64,000 nucleotides of DNA from an uncultured Ruminococcus sp. (lineage in GTDB: Bacteria; Bacillota; Clostridia; Oscillospirales; Ruminococcaceae). Of this stretch, positions 52,722 through 61,260 are shown one piece after another. The stretch's first letter is position 1. Each line of letters begins with the position of its first letter. The position numbers and the translations under genes were made by a program. The stretch is taken from NCBI GenBank assembly GCA_902780505.1, contig CACZFN010000005.1:51561-115560 (forward strand), read 5' to 3'. Below the pieces are notes generated by a model. That model made no database searches. It had not been told where the DNA came from and was given only the letters and a program-made list of their open reading frames with translations.

Positions 52722-53738
52722 TTATTCAAGCCCTTTTATGTATTCGCTGATAAGAACTGCCGTGTTTTCAGTGTCATTAAGATCTATTACTTCGGCAGGC
52801 GTGTGCATATAACGCTCAGGTACAGAAACCGTGACCGTTTTGATACCGCCCTTTGATACAGCTATCATATCAGCGTTTGTTCCTGTTTTACCGCCCATGA
52901 CTTCATACTGGTAAGGAATGCCTTTTTCTTTCGCAAGGCTGATAAGTGCCTGTGACATCTCCCTTGAAAGCGATGGGGATATCCCGATCATAGCACCCAT
53001 GCCAAGCTCACCGCATTCCTCTTTATTCTCGCCGATAGTGTCGGCAAAGGAAACATCAACGGCTATCGCCCAGTCAGCATCAATGTCAAATGCGCCGACT
53101 TTTGCACCTATTTCACCGATCTCCTCTTTTGATGATAAGAGCAGTACAACATTAACGCTAAGATCATACCCGTCAAGCATTTCTATACACCGTATAAGCG
53201 TCATTACACCGCATCTGTCATCAAGTGCCTTGCCGCTTATCCTGTTTCCTAATAGCCTGACAGGTTCGTTTATTACGGCAGCCTTGTCACCCAAAGTGAT
53301 AAGCTTTTCTGCCTGTTCTTTTGTCATGCCTGTATCAATGAATATATCCGCTGTTTCAGGGGCGTTTCCATGTTCCTTTTCAAGGTGCGGCGGTGTAGAG
53401 GTTATCACACCCTTCACCTTTTCTCTGCCAAAAACAGTCACCTCACTTGCAAGCAGCATTCTTCTGTCTATACCGCCTACAGGTGCGGCTTTTAAAAAGC
53501 CGTCATCAGTAATATAAGTTATCACAAATCCTATCTCGTCTGTATGTGCATCAAGTAAGATAGTTTTTTTGCTTTTATCAAAGCCCTTTCGCCGGAAAAA
53601 AGCGTTGCCTGTTCTTTCATCAAACTTTCCCGTACCGTAGGGCGACAGGAGTGAAAGAGCCGCCTCTGCCGCATACCTTTCTTCCCCCGAAACGCCAAAA
53701 GCAGGGGAGAGTTTTTTGATTATTTCAAAGCCATCCAT
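52722..53738 (-). CDS. M42-family metallo-aminopeptidase, second copy
   Basis: This protein of about 338 residues has the same ligand set: LDAHTDEIGF, KALDDRCGVMTL, SSKEEIGEIGA, AIAVDVSFADT and RYMHTPAE. Start is uncertain among GTG 53747, ATG 53744 and ATG 53738; AAGGAAA is spaced best for 53738. Sequence identity to the neighbouring M42 is moderate and concentrated in the motifs, so the duplication is old. First gene of the minus-strand peptidase/GNAT/YnbB operon. Confidence 0.9.
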   Translation of the reverse strand: MDGFEIIKKLSPAFGVSGEERYAAEAALSLLSPYGTGKFDERTGNAFFRRKGFDKSKKTILLDAHTDEIGFVITYITDDGFLKAAPVGGIDRRMLLASEVTVFGREKVKGVITSTPPHLEKEHGNAPETADIFIDTGMTKEQAEKLITLGDKAAVINEPVRLLGNRISGKALDDRCGVMTLIRCIEMLDGYDLSVNVVLLLSSKEEIGEIGAKVGAFDIDADWAIAVDVSFADTIGENKEECGELGMGAMIGISPSLSREMSQALISLAKEKGIPYQYEVMGGKTGTNADMIAVSKGGIKTVTVSVPERYMHTPAEVIDLNDTENTAVLISEYIKGLE

Positions 53739-53820
53739 TTTCATCACTTTCCTTACAATATCTACTATGCATTATATCACGATTACACGGCTTTGTCAAA
53801 TAGGTTTGGTGTGTGTCCCA

Positions 53821-53843
53821 CGGAAATCAATTCTTGATTTCCG
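53821..53843. repeat. Perfect short inverted repeat
   Basis: CGGAAATCAA / TTGATTTCCG around TTC. There is no T run, and it lies between divergent transcription units. It could be an operator for either side. Function unknown. Confidence 0.45.
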
Positions 53844-53908
53844 TAGAAGCAAGATTATCAGATGCAAGAAGCAAGACAAGTATTTTGTATGCTTTGCGGG
53901 GAATGGGG

Positions 53909-53937
53909 TTGACTGTTAATGAAATATATGATATAAT
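53909..53937 (+). promoter_or_regulatory. Promoter of the GLUG-repeat lipoprotein gene
   Basis: TTGACT (53909-53914), 17 bases, TATAAT (53932-53937). Confidence 0.75.
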
Positions 53938-53988
53938 TTAATAAAACTATCTTTATAATATCTGATGATTAAAATTATGGTGGTAAAT

Positions 53989-55605
53989 ATGCTTAAACGT
54001 ACTTTGACAGCTGTATCAGCGCTTGTTTTTTCTTTTTCTGTCTGCGCCTGCGGCAGTACAGATGAAAGTCATGCAAAGCGCCCGAGCCTTGAAAGTGCTT
54101 TTGAAATAAAGCCTGCCGAAAAAACAGATCCTTCCGACGGCAGTTCTGAGGGTGAGGATACCTCAAAGCCTGATGATCTGTCTTCTGATGACAGCAGTCT
54201 TTCTTCAAAAGAAACAATTGAAGACCATACTGTCAGTCAGGATATGGATTATAATGAACCAAAAGCTGTAGAGGAGGTTTCCCTCTATAATGCAAAGTGT
54301 GATGATATAAAAAGTAAAGTGACTATTCGTAATCTGTATGGCAGACACGCTTTGCACACAGCGGTCGTCGGGCTTGTCGGTGCACCTGCCGAGATCAGCT
54401 TTGATAAGGCGGATCTTCCAAAGGGTGCGCTTATGCAGTTTATTGTAAACACAGAAGAACTTCGCGGTGTGCGTACTGATGCACTTATGTTTTTGTGGTA
54501 TGATGAACTGAATGATAAGTACATTGAGTATGATAAAGATACAGCCCTTAAAGAAGGAAACGGCTTTGCGGTATGCTCTATGCATATAGAGGAACCGGGG
54601 GCGTATATGCTTGTGAATAAGTATAGCTGGTATAACGCTTGGGGCGCAGGAATTGATGATGACGGGCTTGAAAAGGGCTATGAACCCGGGCTTTCCGATC
54701 TTGTACCGGGCGGGGTGTGGGAAAATGAACAGAATGCAGGTGATATTCCCTCACTTGTTGATGAGCAGTATCTTTTATCTTCTCTTACTGACAGCGGTGC
54801 GGATTTCAAAGTGTCAACTGCCGGGCAGCTTGCAACAGCCTGCTATTTTGTAAACTGCTGTGACCTTGACAGATACTCTGAAAGAAGCGTTGATATAACC
54901 CTTGAAGCAGACATTGACCTTAAAGGCATTGAATGGTCACCTATGGGGTGGGGTATGGCCGGTTCTGACCATAGGTTTGAGGGTGTGTTGATCGGCAACG
55001 GGCATACCATAAAAAACCTCACAGTAGCAGAAGGCATTTATAACAGCGGCTTTATTGGCGAAAGCTGCGGCTGTGTCGTTTCCGATGTCAAAATTGAAAA
55101 CGCCAGTGTCAGTGGTATAAACCAGACGGGTATACTGATCGGTCAGGACGTGCGCTCACACATATATGATGTGAAAGTATCCGGAAAGGTGTCAGGCGGC
55201 GAAGCAGGCCCTGTTATCGGAAGCGAAGCGGGTGCGTCATTTTATAACTGCAAAGCTGATGTGATCGTCAATAACGGCGATGATCTCGGCGGGGCGCTTT
55301 CATATACACGTTATATCGTAAAAAAGCTTTCCGATGAATATGGCTACCCTGAAAAGATCTCGATCGTCGGTGATAATGTCGTAAGGCAAGCAGGCATTGA
55401 AGACAGTTACGATAATCTGCAATGGCATTTCTGTGCAGACGGCAACAGCGTATTTGAAGGCAGCAGAGATGTCGAATTGAGTATAAAAAAACTTTTTAAT
55501 AAAGTAAATGTTGATAAAAACTGTAAGTATACTGTTGCACTTTATGCCTTTGTAAAGGGATACTATATCCCTATAAGCAATGAAATTGTATTGCCTGTAG
55601 AATAA
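53989..55605 (+). CDS. Secreted lipoprotein with GLUG-like repeats
   Basis: ATG 53989 follows GGTGG by 5 bases. The 538-residue protein has a signal ending VCAC, with the likely lipid Cys at 19, and an acidic Ser/Asp/Lys-rich linker to about residue 85. A globular region follows. From about 270 comes a beta-solenoid-like part: GVLIGNGHTIKNLTV, GFIGESCGCVVSDVKIENASV, GILIGQDVRSHIYDVKVSG and PVIGSEAGASFYNCKA. This is the GLUG-motif pattern found in surface adhesins and peptidases. No catalytic motif is seen. It probably displays on the cell surface. Monocistronic. Confidence 0.75.
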   Translation: MLKRTLTAVSALVFSFSVCACGSTDESHAKRPSLESAFEIKPAEKTDPSDGSSEGEDTSKPDDLSSDDSSLSSKETIEDHTVSQDMDYNEPKAVEEVSLYNAKCDDIKSKVTIRNLYGRHALHTAVVGLVGAPAEISFDKADLPKGALMQFIVNTEELRGVRTDALMFLWYDELNDKYIEYDKDTALKEGNGFAVCSMHIEEPGAYMLVNKYSWYNAWGAGIDDDGLEKGYEPGLSDLVPGGVWENEQNAGDIPSLVDEQYLLSSLTDSGADFKVSTAGQLATACYFVNCCDLDRYSERSVDITLEADIDLKGIEWSPMGWGMAGSDHRFEGVLIGNGHTIKNLTVAEGIYNSGFIGESCGCVVSDVKIENASVSGINQTGILIGQDVRSHIYDVKVSGKVSGGEAGPVIGSEAGASFYNCKADVIVNNGDDLGGALSYTRYIVKKLSDEYGYPEKISIVGDNVVRQAGIEDSYDNLQWHFCADGNSVFEGSRDVELSIKKLFNKVNVDKNCKYTVALYAFVKGYYIPISNEIVLPVE

Positions 55606-55649
55606 GCTGAACAAAGCCTGCACATTTTTTGTGCAGGCTTTGTTTCAGC
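55606..55649. terminator. Bidirectional terminator after the GLUG lipoprotein gene
   Basis: Arms of about 19-20 bases containing ACAAAGCCTGCACA / TGTGCAGGCTTTGT, a T-rich loop and near-perfect pairing. Confidence 0.85.
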
Positions 55650-55770
55650 TGCCGAGCAGTCCTTTTATACCTTCTTTTTTAAACAGATCTTTGTAACGCT
55701 CAAGCTCGGAAACCACATTTAATGGATACAGGGTAAGAAGGGTAAGATCAGGCTGCCATATTTCGATACA
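55645..55770 (-). pseudogene. C-terminal fragment of a lost gene
   Basis: A 41-codon open frame bounded by stops reads IEIWQPDLTLLTLYPLN...LERYKDLFKKEGIKGLLGS, with normal protein texture and a proper end at the terminator. There is no start codon or ribosome site. It looks like the tail of a housekeeping-type gene whose body was replaced when the AT-rich island to the right was inserted. I do not recognise the family. Confidence 0.5.
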
Positions 55771-55779
55771 TCACTTGAG

Positions 55780-55814
55780 GAGAGTATATCTACTGATTTT
55801 GTGGATATACTCTC
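55780..55814. repeat. Perfect 11-base inverted repeat
   Basis: GAGAGTATATC / GATATACTCTC with a 13-base loop, at the left edge of the AT-rich island. No T run. Possible operator, or a recombination scar. Confidence 0.45.
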
Positions 55815-55871
55815 ACTTCTTTTATCCACTTTAAACATGTGCTATAGATGCTGTTTAATGACTTTTCAGTA

Positions 55872-55978
55872 TTGAAAAAAAAGATTTGATATGTTATAAT
55901 ACTATGTAGCAAAGTATGGATAATACTATGTTGCAAAGTATGGATATCATTGACAAGTAATCGGTAATGAGTTAGAAT
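55872..55978 (+). promoter_or_regulatory. Two promoters flanking a tandem 24-base repeat upstream of the LytTR regulator
   Basis: P1: TTGAAA (55872-55877), 17 bases, TATAAT (55895-55900). Two 24-base units (55896-55919, 55920-55943) differ at one base, each containing ATACTATGT(A/T)GCAAAGTAT. P2: TTGACA (55950-55955), 17 bases, TAGAAT (55973-55978). The repeats end 6 bases before the P2 -35, the usual place for a LytTR-type activator such as AgrA. Confidence 0.65.
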
Positions 55979-56091
55979 GTTAGGTCAGTATGCTTTTATG
56001 GTAAGACAGCAATCAATCCCATGATATATAGGCGATTATTAGGAATTGCATTAAATACCAAAAACATATTTAGAATGGAAGGGAAATAAAT

Positions 56092-56838
56092 ATGATTCGC
56101 ATTGCAGCCGTAGATGATGATAGACTTTTTTTACAGACATTAAAGGATATCATTGCTTTACAAATTGATATTCATCAATATTCCTATGAATTGGATTTAT
56201 ATGATGATTCAGAAATGTTTTTGAATTGTCAAATGACAGCACCATATGATCTTGTGTTTTTGGATATGGATATGCCTAAATATGATGGTATTTCCATAGC
56301 AGAAAAAATGTCTGCTCAAAACATTGATACAACAGTAATTATAATTACTGAACACGAGCATTACGCTCGAGTAGGCTATCGATATCATGTATTTCGTTTT
56401 GTACGTAAAGGGTATCTTACAGAGGAAATTCAAGAACCCATAGAATCATTTCTGTCAGAAAAAGTAAAGATGAAGCATAATATTATCTTGAATACAGACA
56501 ATGGTATGGTAAGGAGTATATTGCCGAGTGAAATTGTATATCTTGTATCAGTTGGACACTATATTTCTCTTAAAAAATATGGTTCTTCTGATATTATTAA
56601 TCTTATTTCAGGCAAATATACGATGAATCAGTTTGAAACGCAGTTGGAGCCGTATGGATTTTTAAGAATTCACAAATCATATTTAGTGAATTTTCGATAT
56701 GTTATTAAAATCCAATACGATAAAATGACAATCTCAGAAAGTGTGGGATCATGCAAAATATTACCGATTAGCCACAAGAAAAGTTCGGATATACGAAAAA
56801 AAATTGATTTACTATTTCGGAGGGAAGATAAACTATGA
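56092..56838 (+). CDS. LytTR-family response regulator (AgrA-like)
   Basis: This 248-residue regulator has a receiver domain (2-125) with acidic pocket D8-D10 and phosphoacceptor D58 in LVFLDMDMPKYDG. A LytTR DNA-binding domain follows (about 138-240), with EIVYLVSVGHYISL, FLRIHKSYLVNFRYV and KMTISESVGSCKILPIS. This is the architecture of AgrA/ComE regulators that bind pairs of direct repeats. It overlaps the histidine kinase start by 4 bases and heads the agr-type locus. A GGAAGGGAAATAAAT site precedes the ATG. Codon use is clearly more AT-rich than in the housekeeping genes to the left. Confidence 0.93.
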   Translation: MIRIAAVDDDRLFLQTLKDIIALQIDIHQYSYELDLYDDSEMFLNCQMTAPYDLVFLDMDMPKYDGISIAEKMSAQNIDTTVIIITEHEHYARVGYRYHVFRFVRKGYLTEEIQEPIESFLSEKVKMKHNIILNTDNGMVRSILPSEIVYLVSVGHYISLKKYGSSDIINLISGKYTMNQFETQLEPYGFLRIHKSYLVNFRYVIKIQYDKMTISESVGSCKILPISHKKSSDIRKKIDLLFRREDKL

Positions 56839-58151
56839 TGATGATTATAAAACTATTTGGTATTATTTCAGAGTGTATGATCATTACGTATTTTTTATGT
56901 AAATATTTTGGACTTAAGCATCACAACTATGCAGTCGTAAAAGCAAGTTTATTTTTTATAATAATAGCCATTTATGATTATGCTTCTGGAGAATACATTT
57001 CATCAGAATTTGCTACTTTTGGTGGCTTCTTTATATTGACATTTCTGTTCTCTTTTCTATTTTTAAAGGGAAATATGTTAGAGAAGATAGCAACCTGCGC
57101 ATTAACTTTCATTCTTATTGCAGCAATTAATTTGCCCATCCTTGCTATTTCAAGTGCTATTACAAATCAATATCCGGATGCCATTTTGAACAGCAATGAC
57201 AAAACGGATGTTCTGATTTTAGATACTTTTCTGTCTAAAATTATTTATTTTGGTGTTTTGCAAGCTATATTGCTTTTTCGGAAAAAAGAGAAAATTGTAC
57301 TAAAAATGAAAGAATGGATTGTTATTATAGTTTCTTTTATAATATCCATTCTGATTGCCTCATTGGTTCGTTTGCTGTTGATCACACATAGCACACAGCC
57401 TTTTTTTTATTTTTTAATTGCGTTATGCCTAACAGCACTTGATTTGATTATTCTTTTATTTATTATATGGGTCAATCGCTCCGTTTCAATTCGAGAAGAA
57501 AACTTACAAATCAAATTGAGATTAGAGAAGCAAGAAAAAGAAACAAAACTTATTAACGCTAAATATGAAGAAACTTCCATGCTAAAACATGACTTTAAAA
57601 AACACCTTCATAACATTGATAAACTGCTTGATAGAAATGAATTAGATAATGCAAGGAATTATATGAAAGGATTGCTGGAACAACAAAATGATTCCTTATT
57701 ACGTACTGTTCATTCGGATCAAACAATTCTGGATTCTCTGATAAATGAAAAAATCCAAGAGGCAAAAGAAAAGAGGATAGATATTACGTGCCGATTGATT
57801 ACAATCATACCGGATGAGTTGCAAATGGATGTGTGTTCGATATTAACTAATTTAATTGATAATGCAATCGAGAACTCTCCCCCTTCTATGAATAATAGAA
57901 TTATCGTAATTATACAGAAATCACACGGATATTATCGTATAACAGTAAAAAATAATATCAATCATTCTGTCTTAAAGTACAATCATGACTTGCATTCTAA
58001 AAAAACAGATGGAGAGCAGCACGGCTGGGGTCTAAAATCTGTACGCCGTGTAGCTGAAAACCACGATGGCAGAGTTGATGTTTACGAAGAAAACGATATG
58101 TTTATTGTCGCAGTAATTCTGCAAGATGACTGCTCACCCCAAAAATCGTAA
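56835..58151 (+). CDS. GHKL sensor histidine kinase (AgrC-like)
   Basis: This 438-residue protein has about six or seven N-terminal membrane helices (residues 1-215), the usual AgrC-like polytopic peptide sensor. The cytoplasmic kinase has H252 in LKHDFKKHLHN, N-box ILTNLIDNAIENS and G-box GWGLKSVRRVAENH. This is the HPK10/GHKL class. It should detect the peptide made by the AgrB/AgrD-like pair downstream and phosphorylate the LytTR regulator. Its stop codon overlaps the direct repeats that precede the agrB promoter. Confidence 0.92.
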   Translation: MMMIIKLFGIISECMIITYFLCKYFGLKHHNYAVVKASLFFIIIAIYDYASGEYISSEFATFGGFFILTFLFSFLFLKGNMLEKIATCALTFILIAAINLPILAISSAITNQYPDAILNSNDKTDVLILDTFLSKIIYFGVLQAILLFRKKEKIVLKMKEWIVIIVSFIISILIASLVRLLLITHSTQPFFYFLIALCLTALDLIILLFIIWVNRSVSIREENLQIKLRLEKQEKETKLINAKYEETSMLKHDFKKHLHNIDKLLDRNELDNARNYMKGLLEQQNDSLLRTVHSDQTILDSLINEKIQEAKEKRIDITCRLITIIPDELQMDVCSILTNLIDNAIENSPPSMNNRIIVIIQKSHGYYRITVKNNINHSVLKYNHDLHSKKTDGEQHGWGLKSVRRVAENHDGRVDVYEENDMFIVAVILQDDCSPQKS

Positions 58152-58216
58152 CTTGATGCAGGAAAGTGTAACTTGGTGCAAAAGCTATTGAATTATTCTG
58201 CGATATATGGTAGAAT
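58148..58216 (+). promoter_or_regulatory. LytTR-type direct repeats and promoter before agrB
   Basis: GTAACTTGATGCA (58148-58160) and GTAACTTGGTGCA (58168-58180) repeat with a 20-base period. Then TTGAAT (58188-58193), 17 bases, TAGAAT (58211-58216). The layout is the same as at 55896-55978: direct repeats, -35 within 8 bases, and a TAGAAT -10. It is likely activated by the LytTR regulator. Confidence 0.7.
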
Positions 58217-58239
58217 ATGCCTCAGAAAGGCGCGATAGC

Positions 58240-58821
58240 ATGATAGAAAAGTTTTCAAAACAAATCACAAGTCATCTGATTCTTAAAGATGTGATACAAT
58301 CGGAAACGGCTGAAGTATATCGATATGGAATTGAGCTCGTCATATCGACATTTATTGGCATTATTCTCGTATTATTATGCGGGTTGATTTTTGATATGTT
58401 TTGGCTAACGGTTCTATACTATGTTATATTCTTTATAATTCGACGATTTGCTGGCGGATACCATGCTAATACATACATGGGCTGTAAGGTTGTTCTGGTC
58501 GTGTCAACAATTATGGTTTTGGGGATTACGAAATCCCTTGCCTTTCTAAAATCATATTCGTTGATTATCCACATCTTGCTTTTGATTTTTTCGATATCCA
58601 CTCTGATTCAATTATCTCCGATTGATAACGAAAACAAGCCTTTGGACACAGAACAGGAAAAAAGATGCAATTTAATCGTATCAATATTATCGATTACTTT
58701 TGCTGTAATAAGCTTGCCCTTATACTATCTGAAGGTTGAGTGTGCTTGTATCATTGCGTTGACATTGGTTTTAATCGCTGTTATGCAAATTGTTGAGTTT
58801 TCACGGAGGGGGGGCGAATAA
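58240..58821 (+). CDS. agrB: AgrB-like accessory gene regulator protease
   Basis: ATG 58240 follows AGAAAGGCG; an upstream in-frame GTG at 58207 lies inside the promoter. The 193-residue membrane protein has about five to six helices. RRFAGGYHANTYMGC (68-82) contains catalytic H75 and C82, spaced exactly as His77/Cys84 of Staphylococcus AgrB. It cleaves the C-terminal part of the AgrD precursor and forms a cyclic (thio)lactone at the inner membrane. The ribosome site of the next gene lies inside its last codons and that gene starts 1 base after its stop. Confidence 0.95.
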   Translation: MIEKFSKQITSHLILKDVIQSETAEVYRYGIELVISTFIGIILVLLCGLIFDMFWLTVLYYVIFFIIRRFAGGYHANTYMGCKVVLVVSTIMVLGITKSLAFLKSYSLIIHILLLIFSISTLIQLSPIDNENKPLDTEQEKRCNLIVSILSITFAVISLPLYYLKVECACIIALTLVLIAVMQIVEFSRRGGE

Positions 58822-58822
58822 A

Positions 58823-59449
58823 ATGAGCAATAGCAACAAATTCGTTCTGAAGTCGGTAGCAAAGCTTGCTAAAAGTGCTGCTCGCCGAGCTTATGGAGCT
58901 GCTTCCTTCTTTGATTTTCACCAGCCAAAGGAACCGGCAAATCTGAAAGCTATGATGAGAAAATTCGCTGCCGCAATCATGGCTGCAGCTACGCTGGCAA
59001 CATCTGCGGTATGCAATATTAGCGCAAGTGCAGCAAATATCACGGATGCCAACTTTAACATTACAATTCAAAGTGGACTTAAGAGTGCTAACGCTTATTC
59101 TCGTAGATTGAAGGAAAACGATTCTTCCACCTATGTGAATTATGCAACACGTGCTGATCATACGACACCTGCTTCTGGTCCGTATAAGTTCAAATGCTAT
59201 GTATATGGTTCAGATACTTCTACGAGCGGACTGGTAGATTTGTCAAGTTACGACCAGTATGGTAACGCAAGACCGGATGCTGTCGTAACTCGTGGTTCAA
59301 TCGGATATATTTACCAGCTGATCCACGAAACTTTTGGTGACAATGCGTATGCCCAGTTATATGGAGGACAATACCAAAGTTACACTGGTACAGCAAAGGG
59401 ATGCTGGAGTTCTGACAGTGTAGGTTCAGGTATAGTATACAACGCATAA
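58823..59449 (+). CDS. AgrD-like autoinducer precursor fused to a signal peptide and secreted domain
   Basis: This 208-residue ORF has three parts. Residues 1-42 are a full AgrD-type precursor: an amphipathic basic helix (SNKFVLKSVAKLAKSAARRAYGAA), a candidate pheromone core S28-F-F-D-F32, then HQPKEPANLK matching the conserved QPKEP tail of cyclic-lactone precursors. Ser28 would give a lactone ring where most have Cys. Residues 44-70 are a Sec signal peptide ending SASA. Residues 71-208 are a secreted domain (ANFNITIQSG...YKFKCYVYGS...LIHETFGDNAYAQLY...KGCWSSDS) with two cysteines (C125, C194). It vaguely recalls small secreted bacteriocin-like proteins; I do not recognise a family. No stop or ribosome site separates the parts. 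Confidence 0.8.
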   Translation: MSNSNKFVLKSVAKLAKSAARRAYGAASFFDFHQPKEPANLKAMMRKFAAAIMAAATLATSAVCNISASAANITDANFNITIQSGLKSANAYSRRLKENDSSTYVNYATRADHTTPASGPYKFKCYVYGSDTSTSGLVDLSSYDQYGNARPDAVVTRGSIGYIYQLIHETFGDNAYAQLYGGQYQSYTGTAKGCWSSDSVGSGIVYNA

Positions 59450-59470
59450 ACAGTAAAATATTAAAGGATA

Positions 59471-59522
59471 TATGCCCGAGAATTGTAGCAATTATACAAC
59501 TATTGCATAATCCTCGGGCATA
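59471..59522. promoter_or_regulatory. Long hairpin between the AgrD fusion and the lipoprotein gene
   Basis: TATGCCCGAG / CTCGGGCATA, 10-base perfect arms 32 bases apart, with an inner GCAAT / ATTGC pair. No T run follows. It may partly terminate, or protect the agr message from 3' decay. Confidence 0.55.
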
Positions 59523-59543
59523 GCCATATATGGAGGCAAAAAT

Positions 59544-60389
59544 ATGAAAAAACATTTTTTGATTGCTGCAACTATTTCCAGTATGCTGTGTTTTTTCGGA
59601 TGTTCATACTCTAAAATAGATAACGCTTTACAAGAAAAGATACATGAAGAACCCGATTCAGCTATAACAGTAGATGACGAAAACAGTGTGGTGCGCGATG
59701 TTGATGATACGCCTATAAATTACGAAGGCATTATATATGCAGGCATAAATGATTCTATTTCAGATTATTACTGCTATACAGATCAGTTCGGCGAAAAAAA
59801 CGAATTCGGAATAAAAGGATTAACATATACCTTAAATAAAGTATCTGTTTATGATTCTATTAATGATTGTGATATAACTCCAGAAATGTGCAAATATATC
59901 GATTTTGGTGATACTTTTAACGATATGACTAAGCACAATAGCTTTATTGTTGTTGATATGTCAGTAGCTTATAACAAATCATCAGAGGGTGGTGATGAAA
60001 TTATACAACCGATTTTTGAATTTGATTCAATATATCACATAGGTGATCCGTTTAAAGATTTTCATCCCTCAACGGAAGCAGATGAACCAGGTAAGGAGAA
60101 TTATATCTCCGTAGAACCACGGATTGTATATTTTTCCGAACAACCCCAATCAGGCGATAAAGACATATATGGAAATATCATCAGTGAAAAGTCGGCTAAC
60201 TGGTTTAGAACAGCATTGAAGGATGGCGAAAGCATCGAATTTGAAATAGGGATTATATGCTCTCCTGACTTGATTGAGAATAACAATGTATTTTTAGCTC
60301 ACAGATTCCAAACTCCTCCCTCTTATGAGCCTATATATCAATTTGATTTATTAGGAGGAATAACAAATGAAAAAAATGCTCAGAATTGA
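59544..60389 (+). CDS. Lipoprotein of the agr-linked ABC cluster
   Basis: This 281-residue lipoprotein has lipobox CFFGC with C20 and GGAGG 7 bases before the ATG. After an acidic linker (25-55) comes a globular domain with strands GLTYTLNKVSVYDSIND and NSFIVVDMSVAYNKSS, and a late YFSEQPQSG...WFRTALKDGESIEFEIGII block. Such telluric-like beta-sandwich domains (a measured signal followed by VVDMSV) are seen in DUF5027/DUF4352-type lipoproteins; assignment is tentative. It overlaps the first permease by 23 bases, so it belongs to the ABC unit, possibly as self-immunity or a periplasmic-side partner. Confidence 0.75.
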   Translation: MKKHFLIAATISSMLCFFGCSYSKIDNALQEKIHEEPDSAITVDDENSVVRDVDDTPINYEGIIYAGINDSISDYYCYTDQFGEKNEFGIKGLTYTLNKVSVYDSINDCDITPEMCKYIDFGDTFNDMTKHNSFIVVDMSVAYNKSSEGGDEIIQPIFEFDSIYHIGDPFKDFHPSTEADEPGKENYISVEPRIVYFSEQPQSGDKDIYGNIISEKSANWFRTALKDGESIEFEIGIICSPDLIENNNVFLAHRFQTPPSYEPIYQFDLLGGITNEKNAQN

Positions 60390-61260
60390 ACTAAAAAAAG
60401 CTTTCTTTTCTAAGTCTTTTCTTGCCGGATTAGGTATTCTACTTTTATTATCATTTCTCAGTGGATTATATATGATAGAAAATTGGAGCGAGTATAATCC
60501 TAATGCAATCAACAGCACATATATAAAGAATGGTGAAATTGTGATCAATCCTATCATTCCCGTTTATTCATTTTTCTGTGCTTGGCTTGGGGGGGATACT
60601 CTTTCTTTGGCGGGTACAATGTTCTTCTATTTTCTTCCTGTAGGAGCTGCTTTGCCTTATGCGTGGTCATACCATACAGAAAGAAAATGCGGATATATAA
60701 AGAATGTAATTACAAGAACATCACGAAAAAAATATTATGCTTCAAAGTCCATTGCAGTATTTAGCACAGGCGCAATAGTCATTTTAATCCCTTATATTGT
60801 TAATATATTTATGGTTAGTGCTTTTATCCCTTGTATAAAGCCCTGGACTGGATATAATATGTATAATTTTGTATACTTTGGCACTTTGTGGTCAGACTTA
60901 TTTTTTACAAAGCCTATTATACATACATTATTTTATGTGCTTTTAAACTCATTGTATGGCGGATTGTTCGCTTTATTAAGCTTTAGTATTTCTATGTATA
61001 TTAAAAACATTATTCCTATTATTTTTTCTCCATTTTTAATTATAATAATTGCGGGGTACTTAGAAAATGTTATTTATGAGAAATACTTTGCAAACTCACT
61101 ATTATATTATGAGTTAGTTCCTACTCACTTTCTTAGGTCAAGAGATGTTCATTATATGTCAATCGGATGGGTAATCACAATAGAAACCTTGATTTTGTTT
61201 TTGGTATCTGTCATACCCATATTTATAATTGGAAGGAAATGGAAGAATGAGCTTAATTAA
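60367..61260 (+). CDS. ABC-2 type permease, first of two
   Basis: This 297-residue protein has six hydrophobic segments. The N-terminal MKKMLRIELKKAFFSKSFLAGLGILLLL, where a basic amphipathic helix runs into helix 1, is typical of ABC-2 exporter permeases. An extracytoplasmic loop carrying SEYNPNAINSTYI follows, and later helices include GYIKNVITRTSRKKYYASK (cytoplasmic coupling region). AGGAGG is 8 bases before the ATG. It pairs with the next permease and the ATPase to form an exporter or immunity pump, common next to peptide-pheromone and bacteriocin genes. Confidence 0.85.
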   Translation: MKKMLRIELKKAFFSKSFLAGLGILLLLSFLSGLYMIENWSEYNPNAINSTYIKNGEIVINPIIPVYSFFCAWLGGDTLSLAGTMFFYFLPVGAALPYAWSYHTERKCGYIKNVITRTSRKKYYASKSIAVFSTGAIVILIPYIVNIFMVSAFIPCIKPWTGYNMYNFVYFGTLWSDLFFTKPIIHTLFYVLLNSLYGGLFALLSFSISMYIKNIIPIIFSPFLIIIIAGYLENVIYEKYFANSLLYYELVPTHFLRSRDVHYMSIGWVITIETLILFLVSVIPIFIIGRKWKNELN

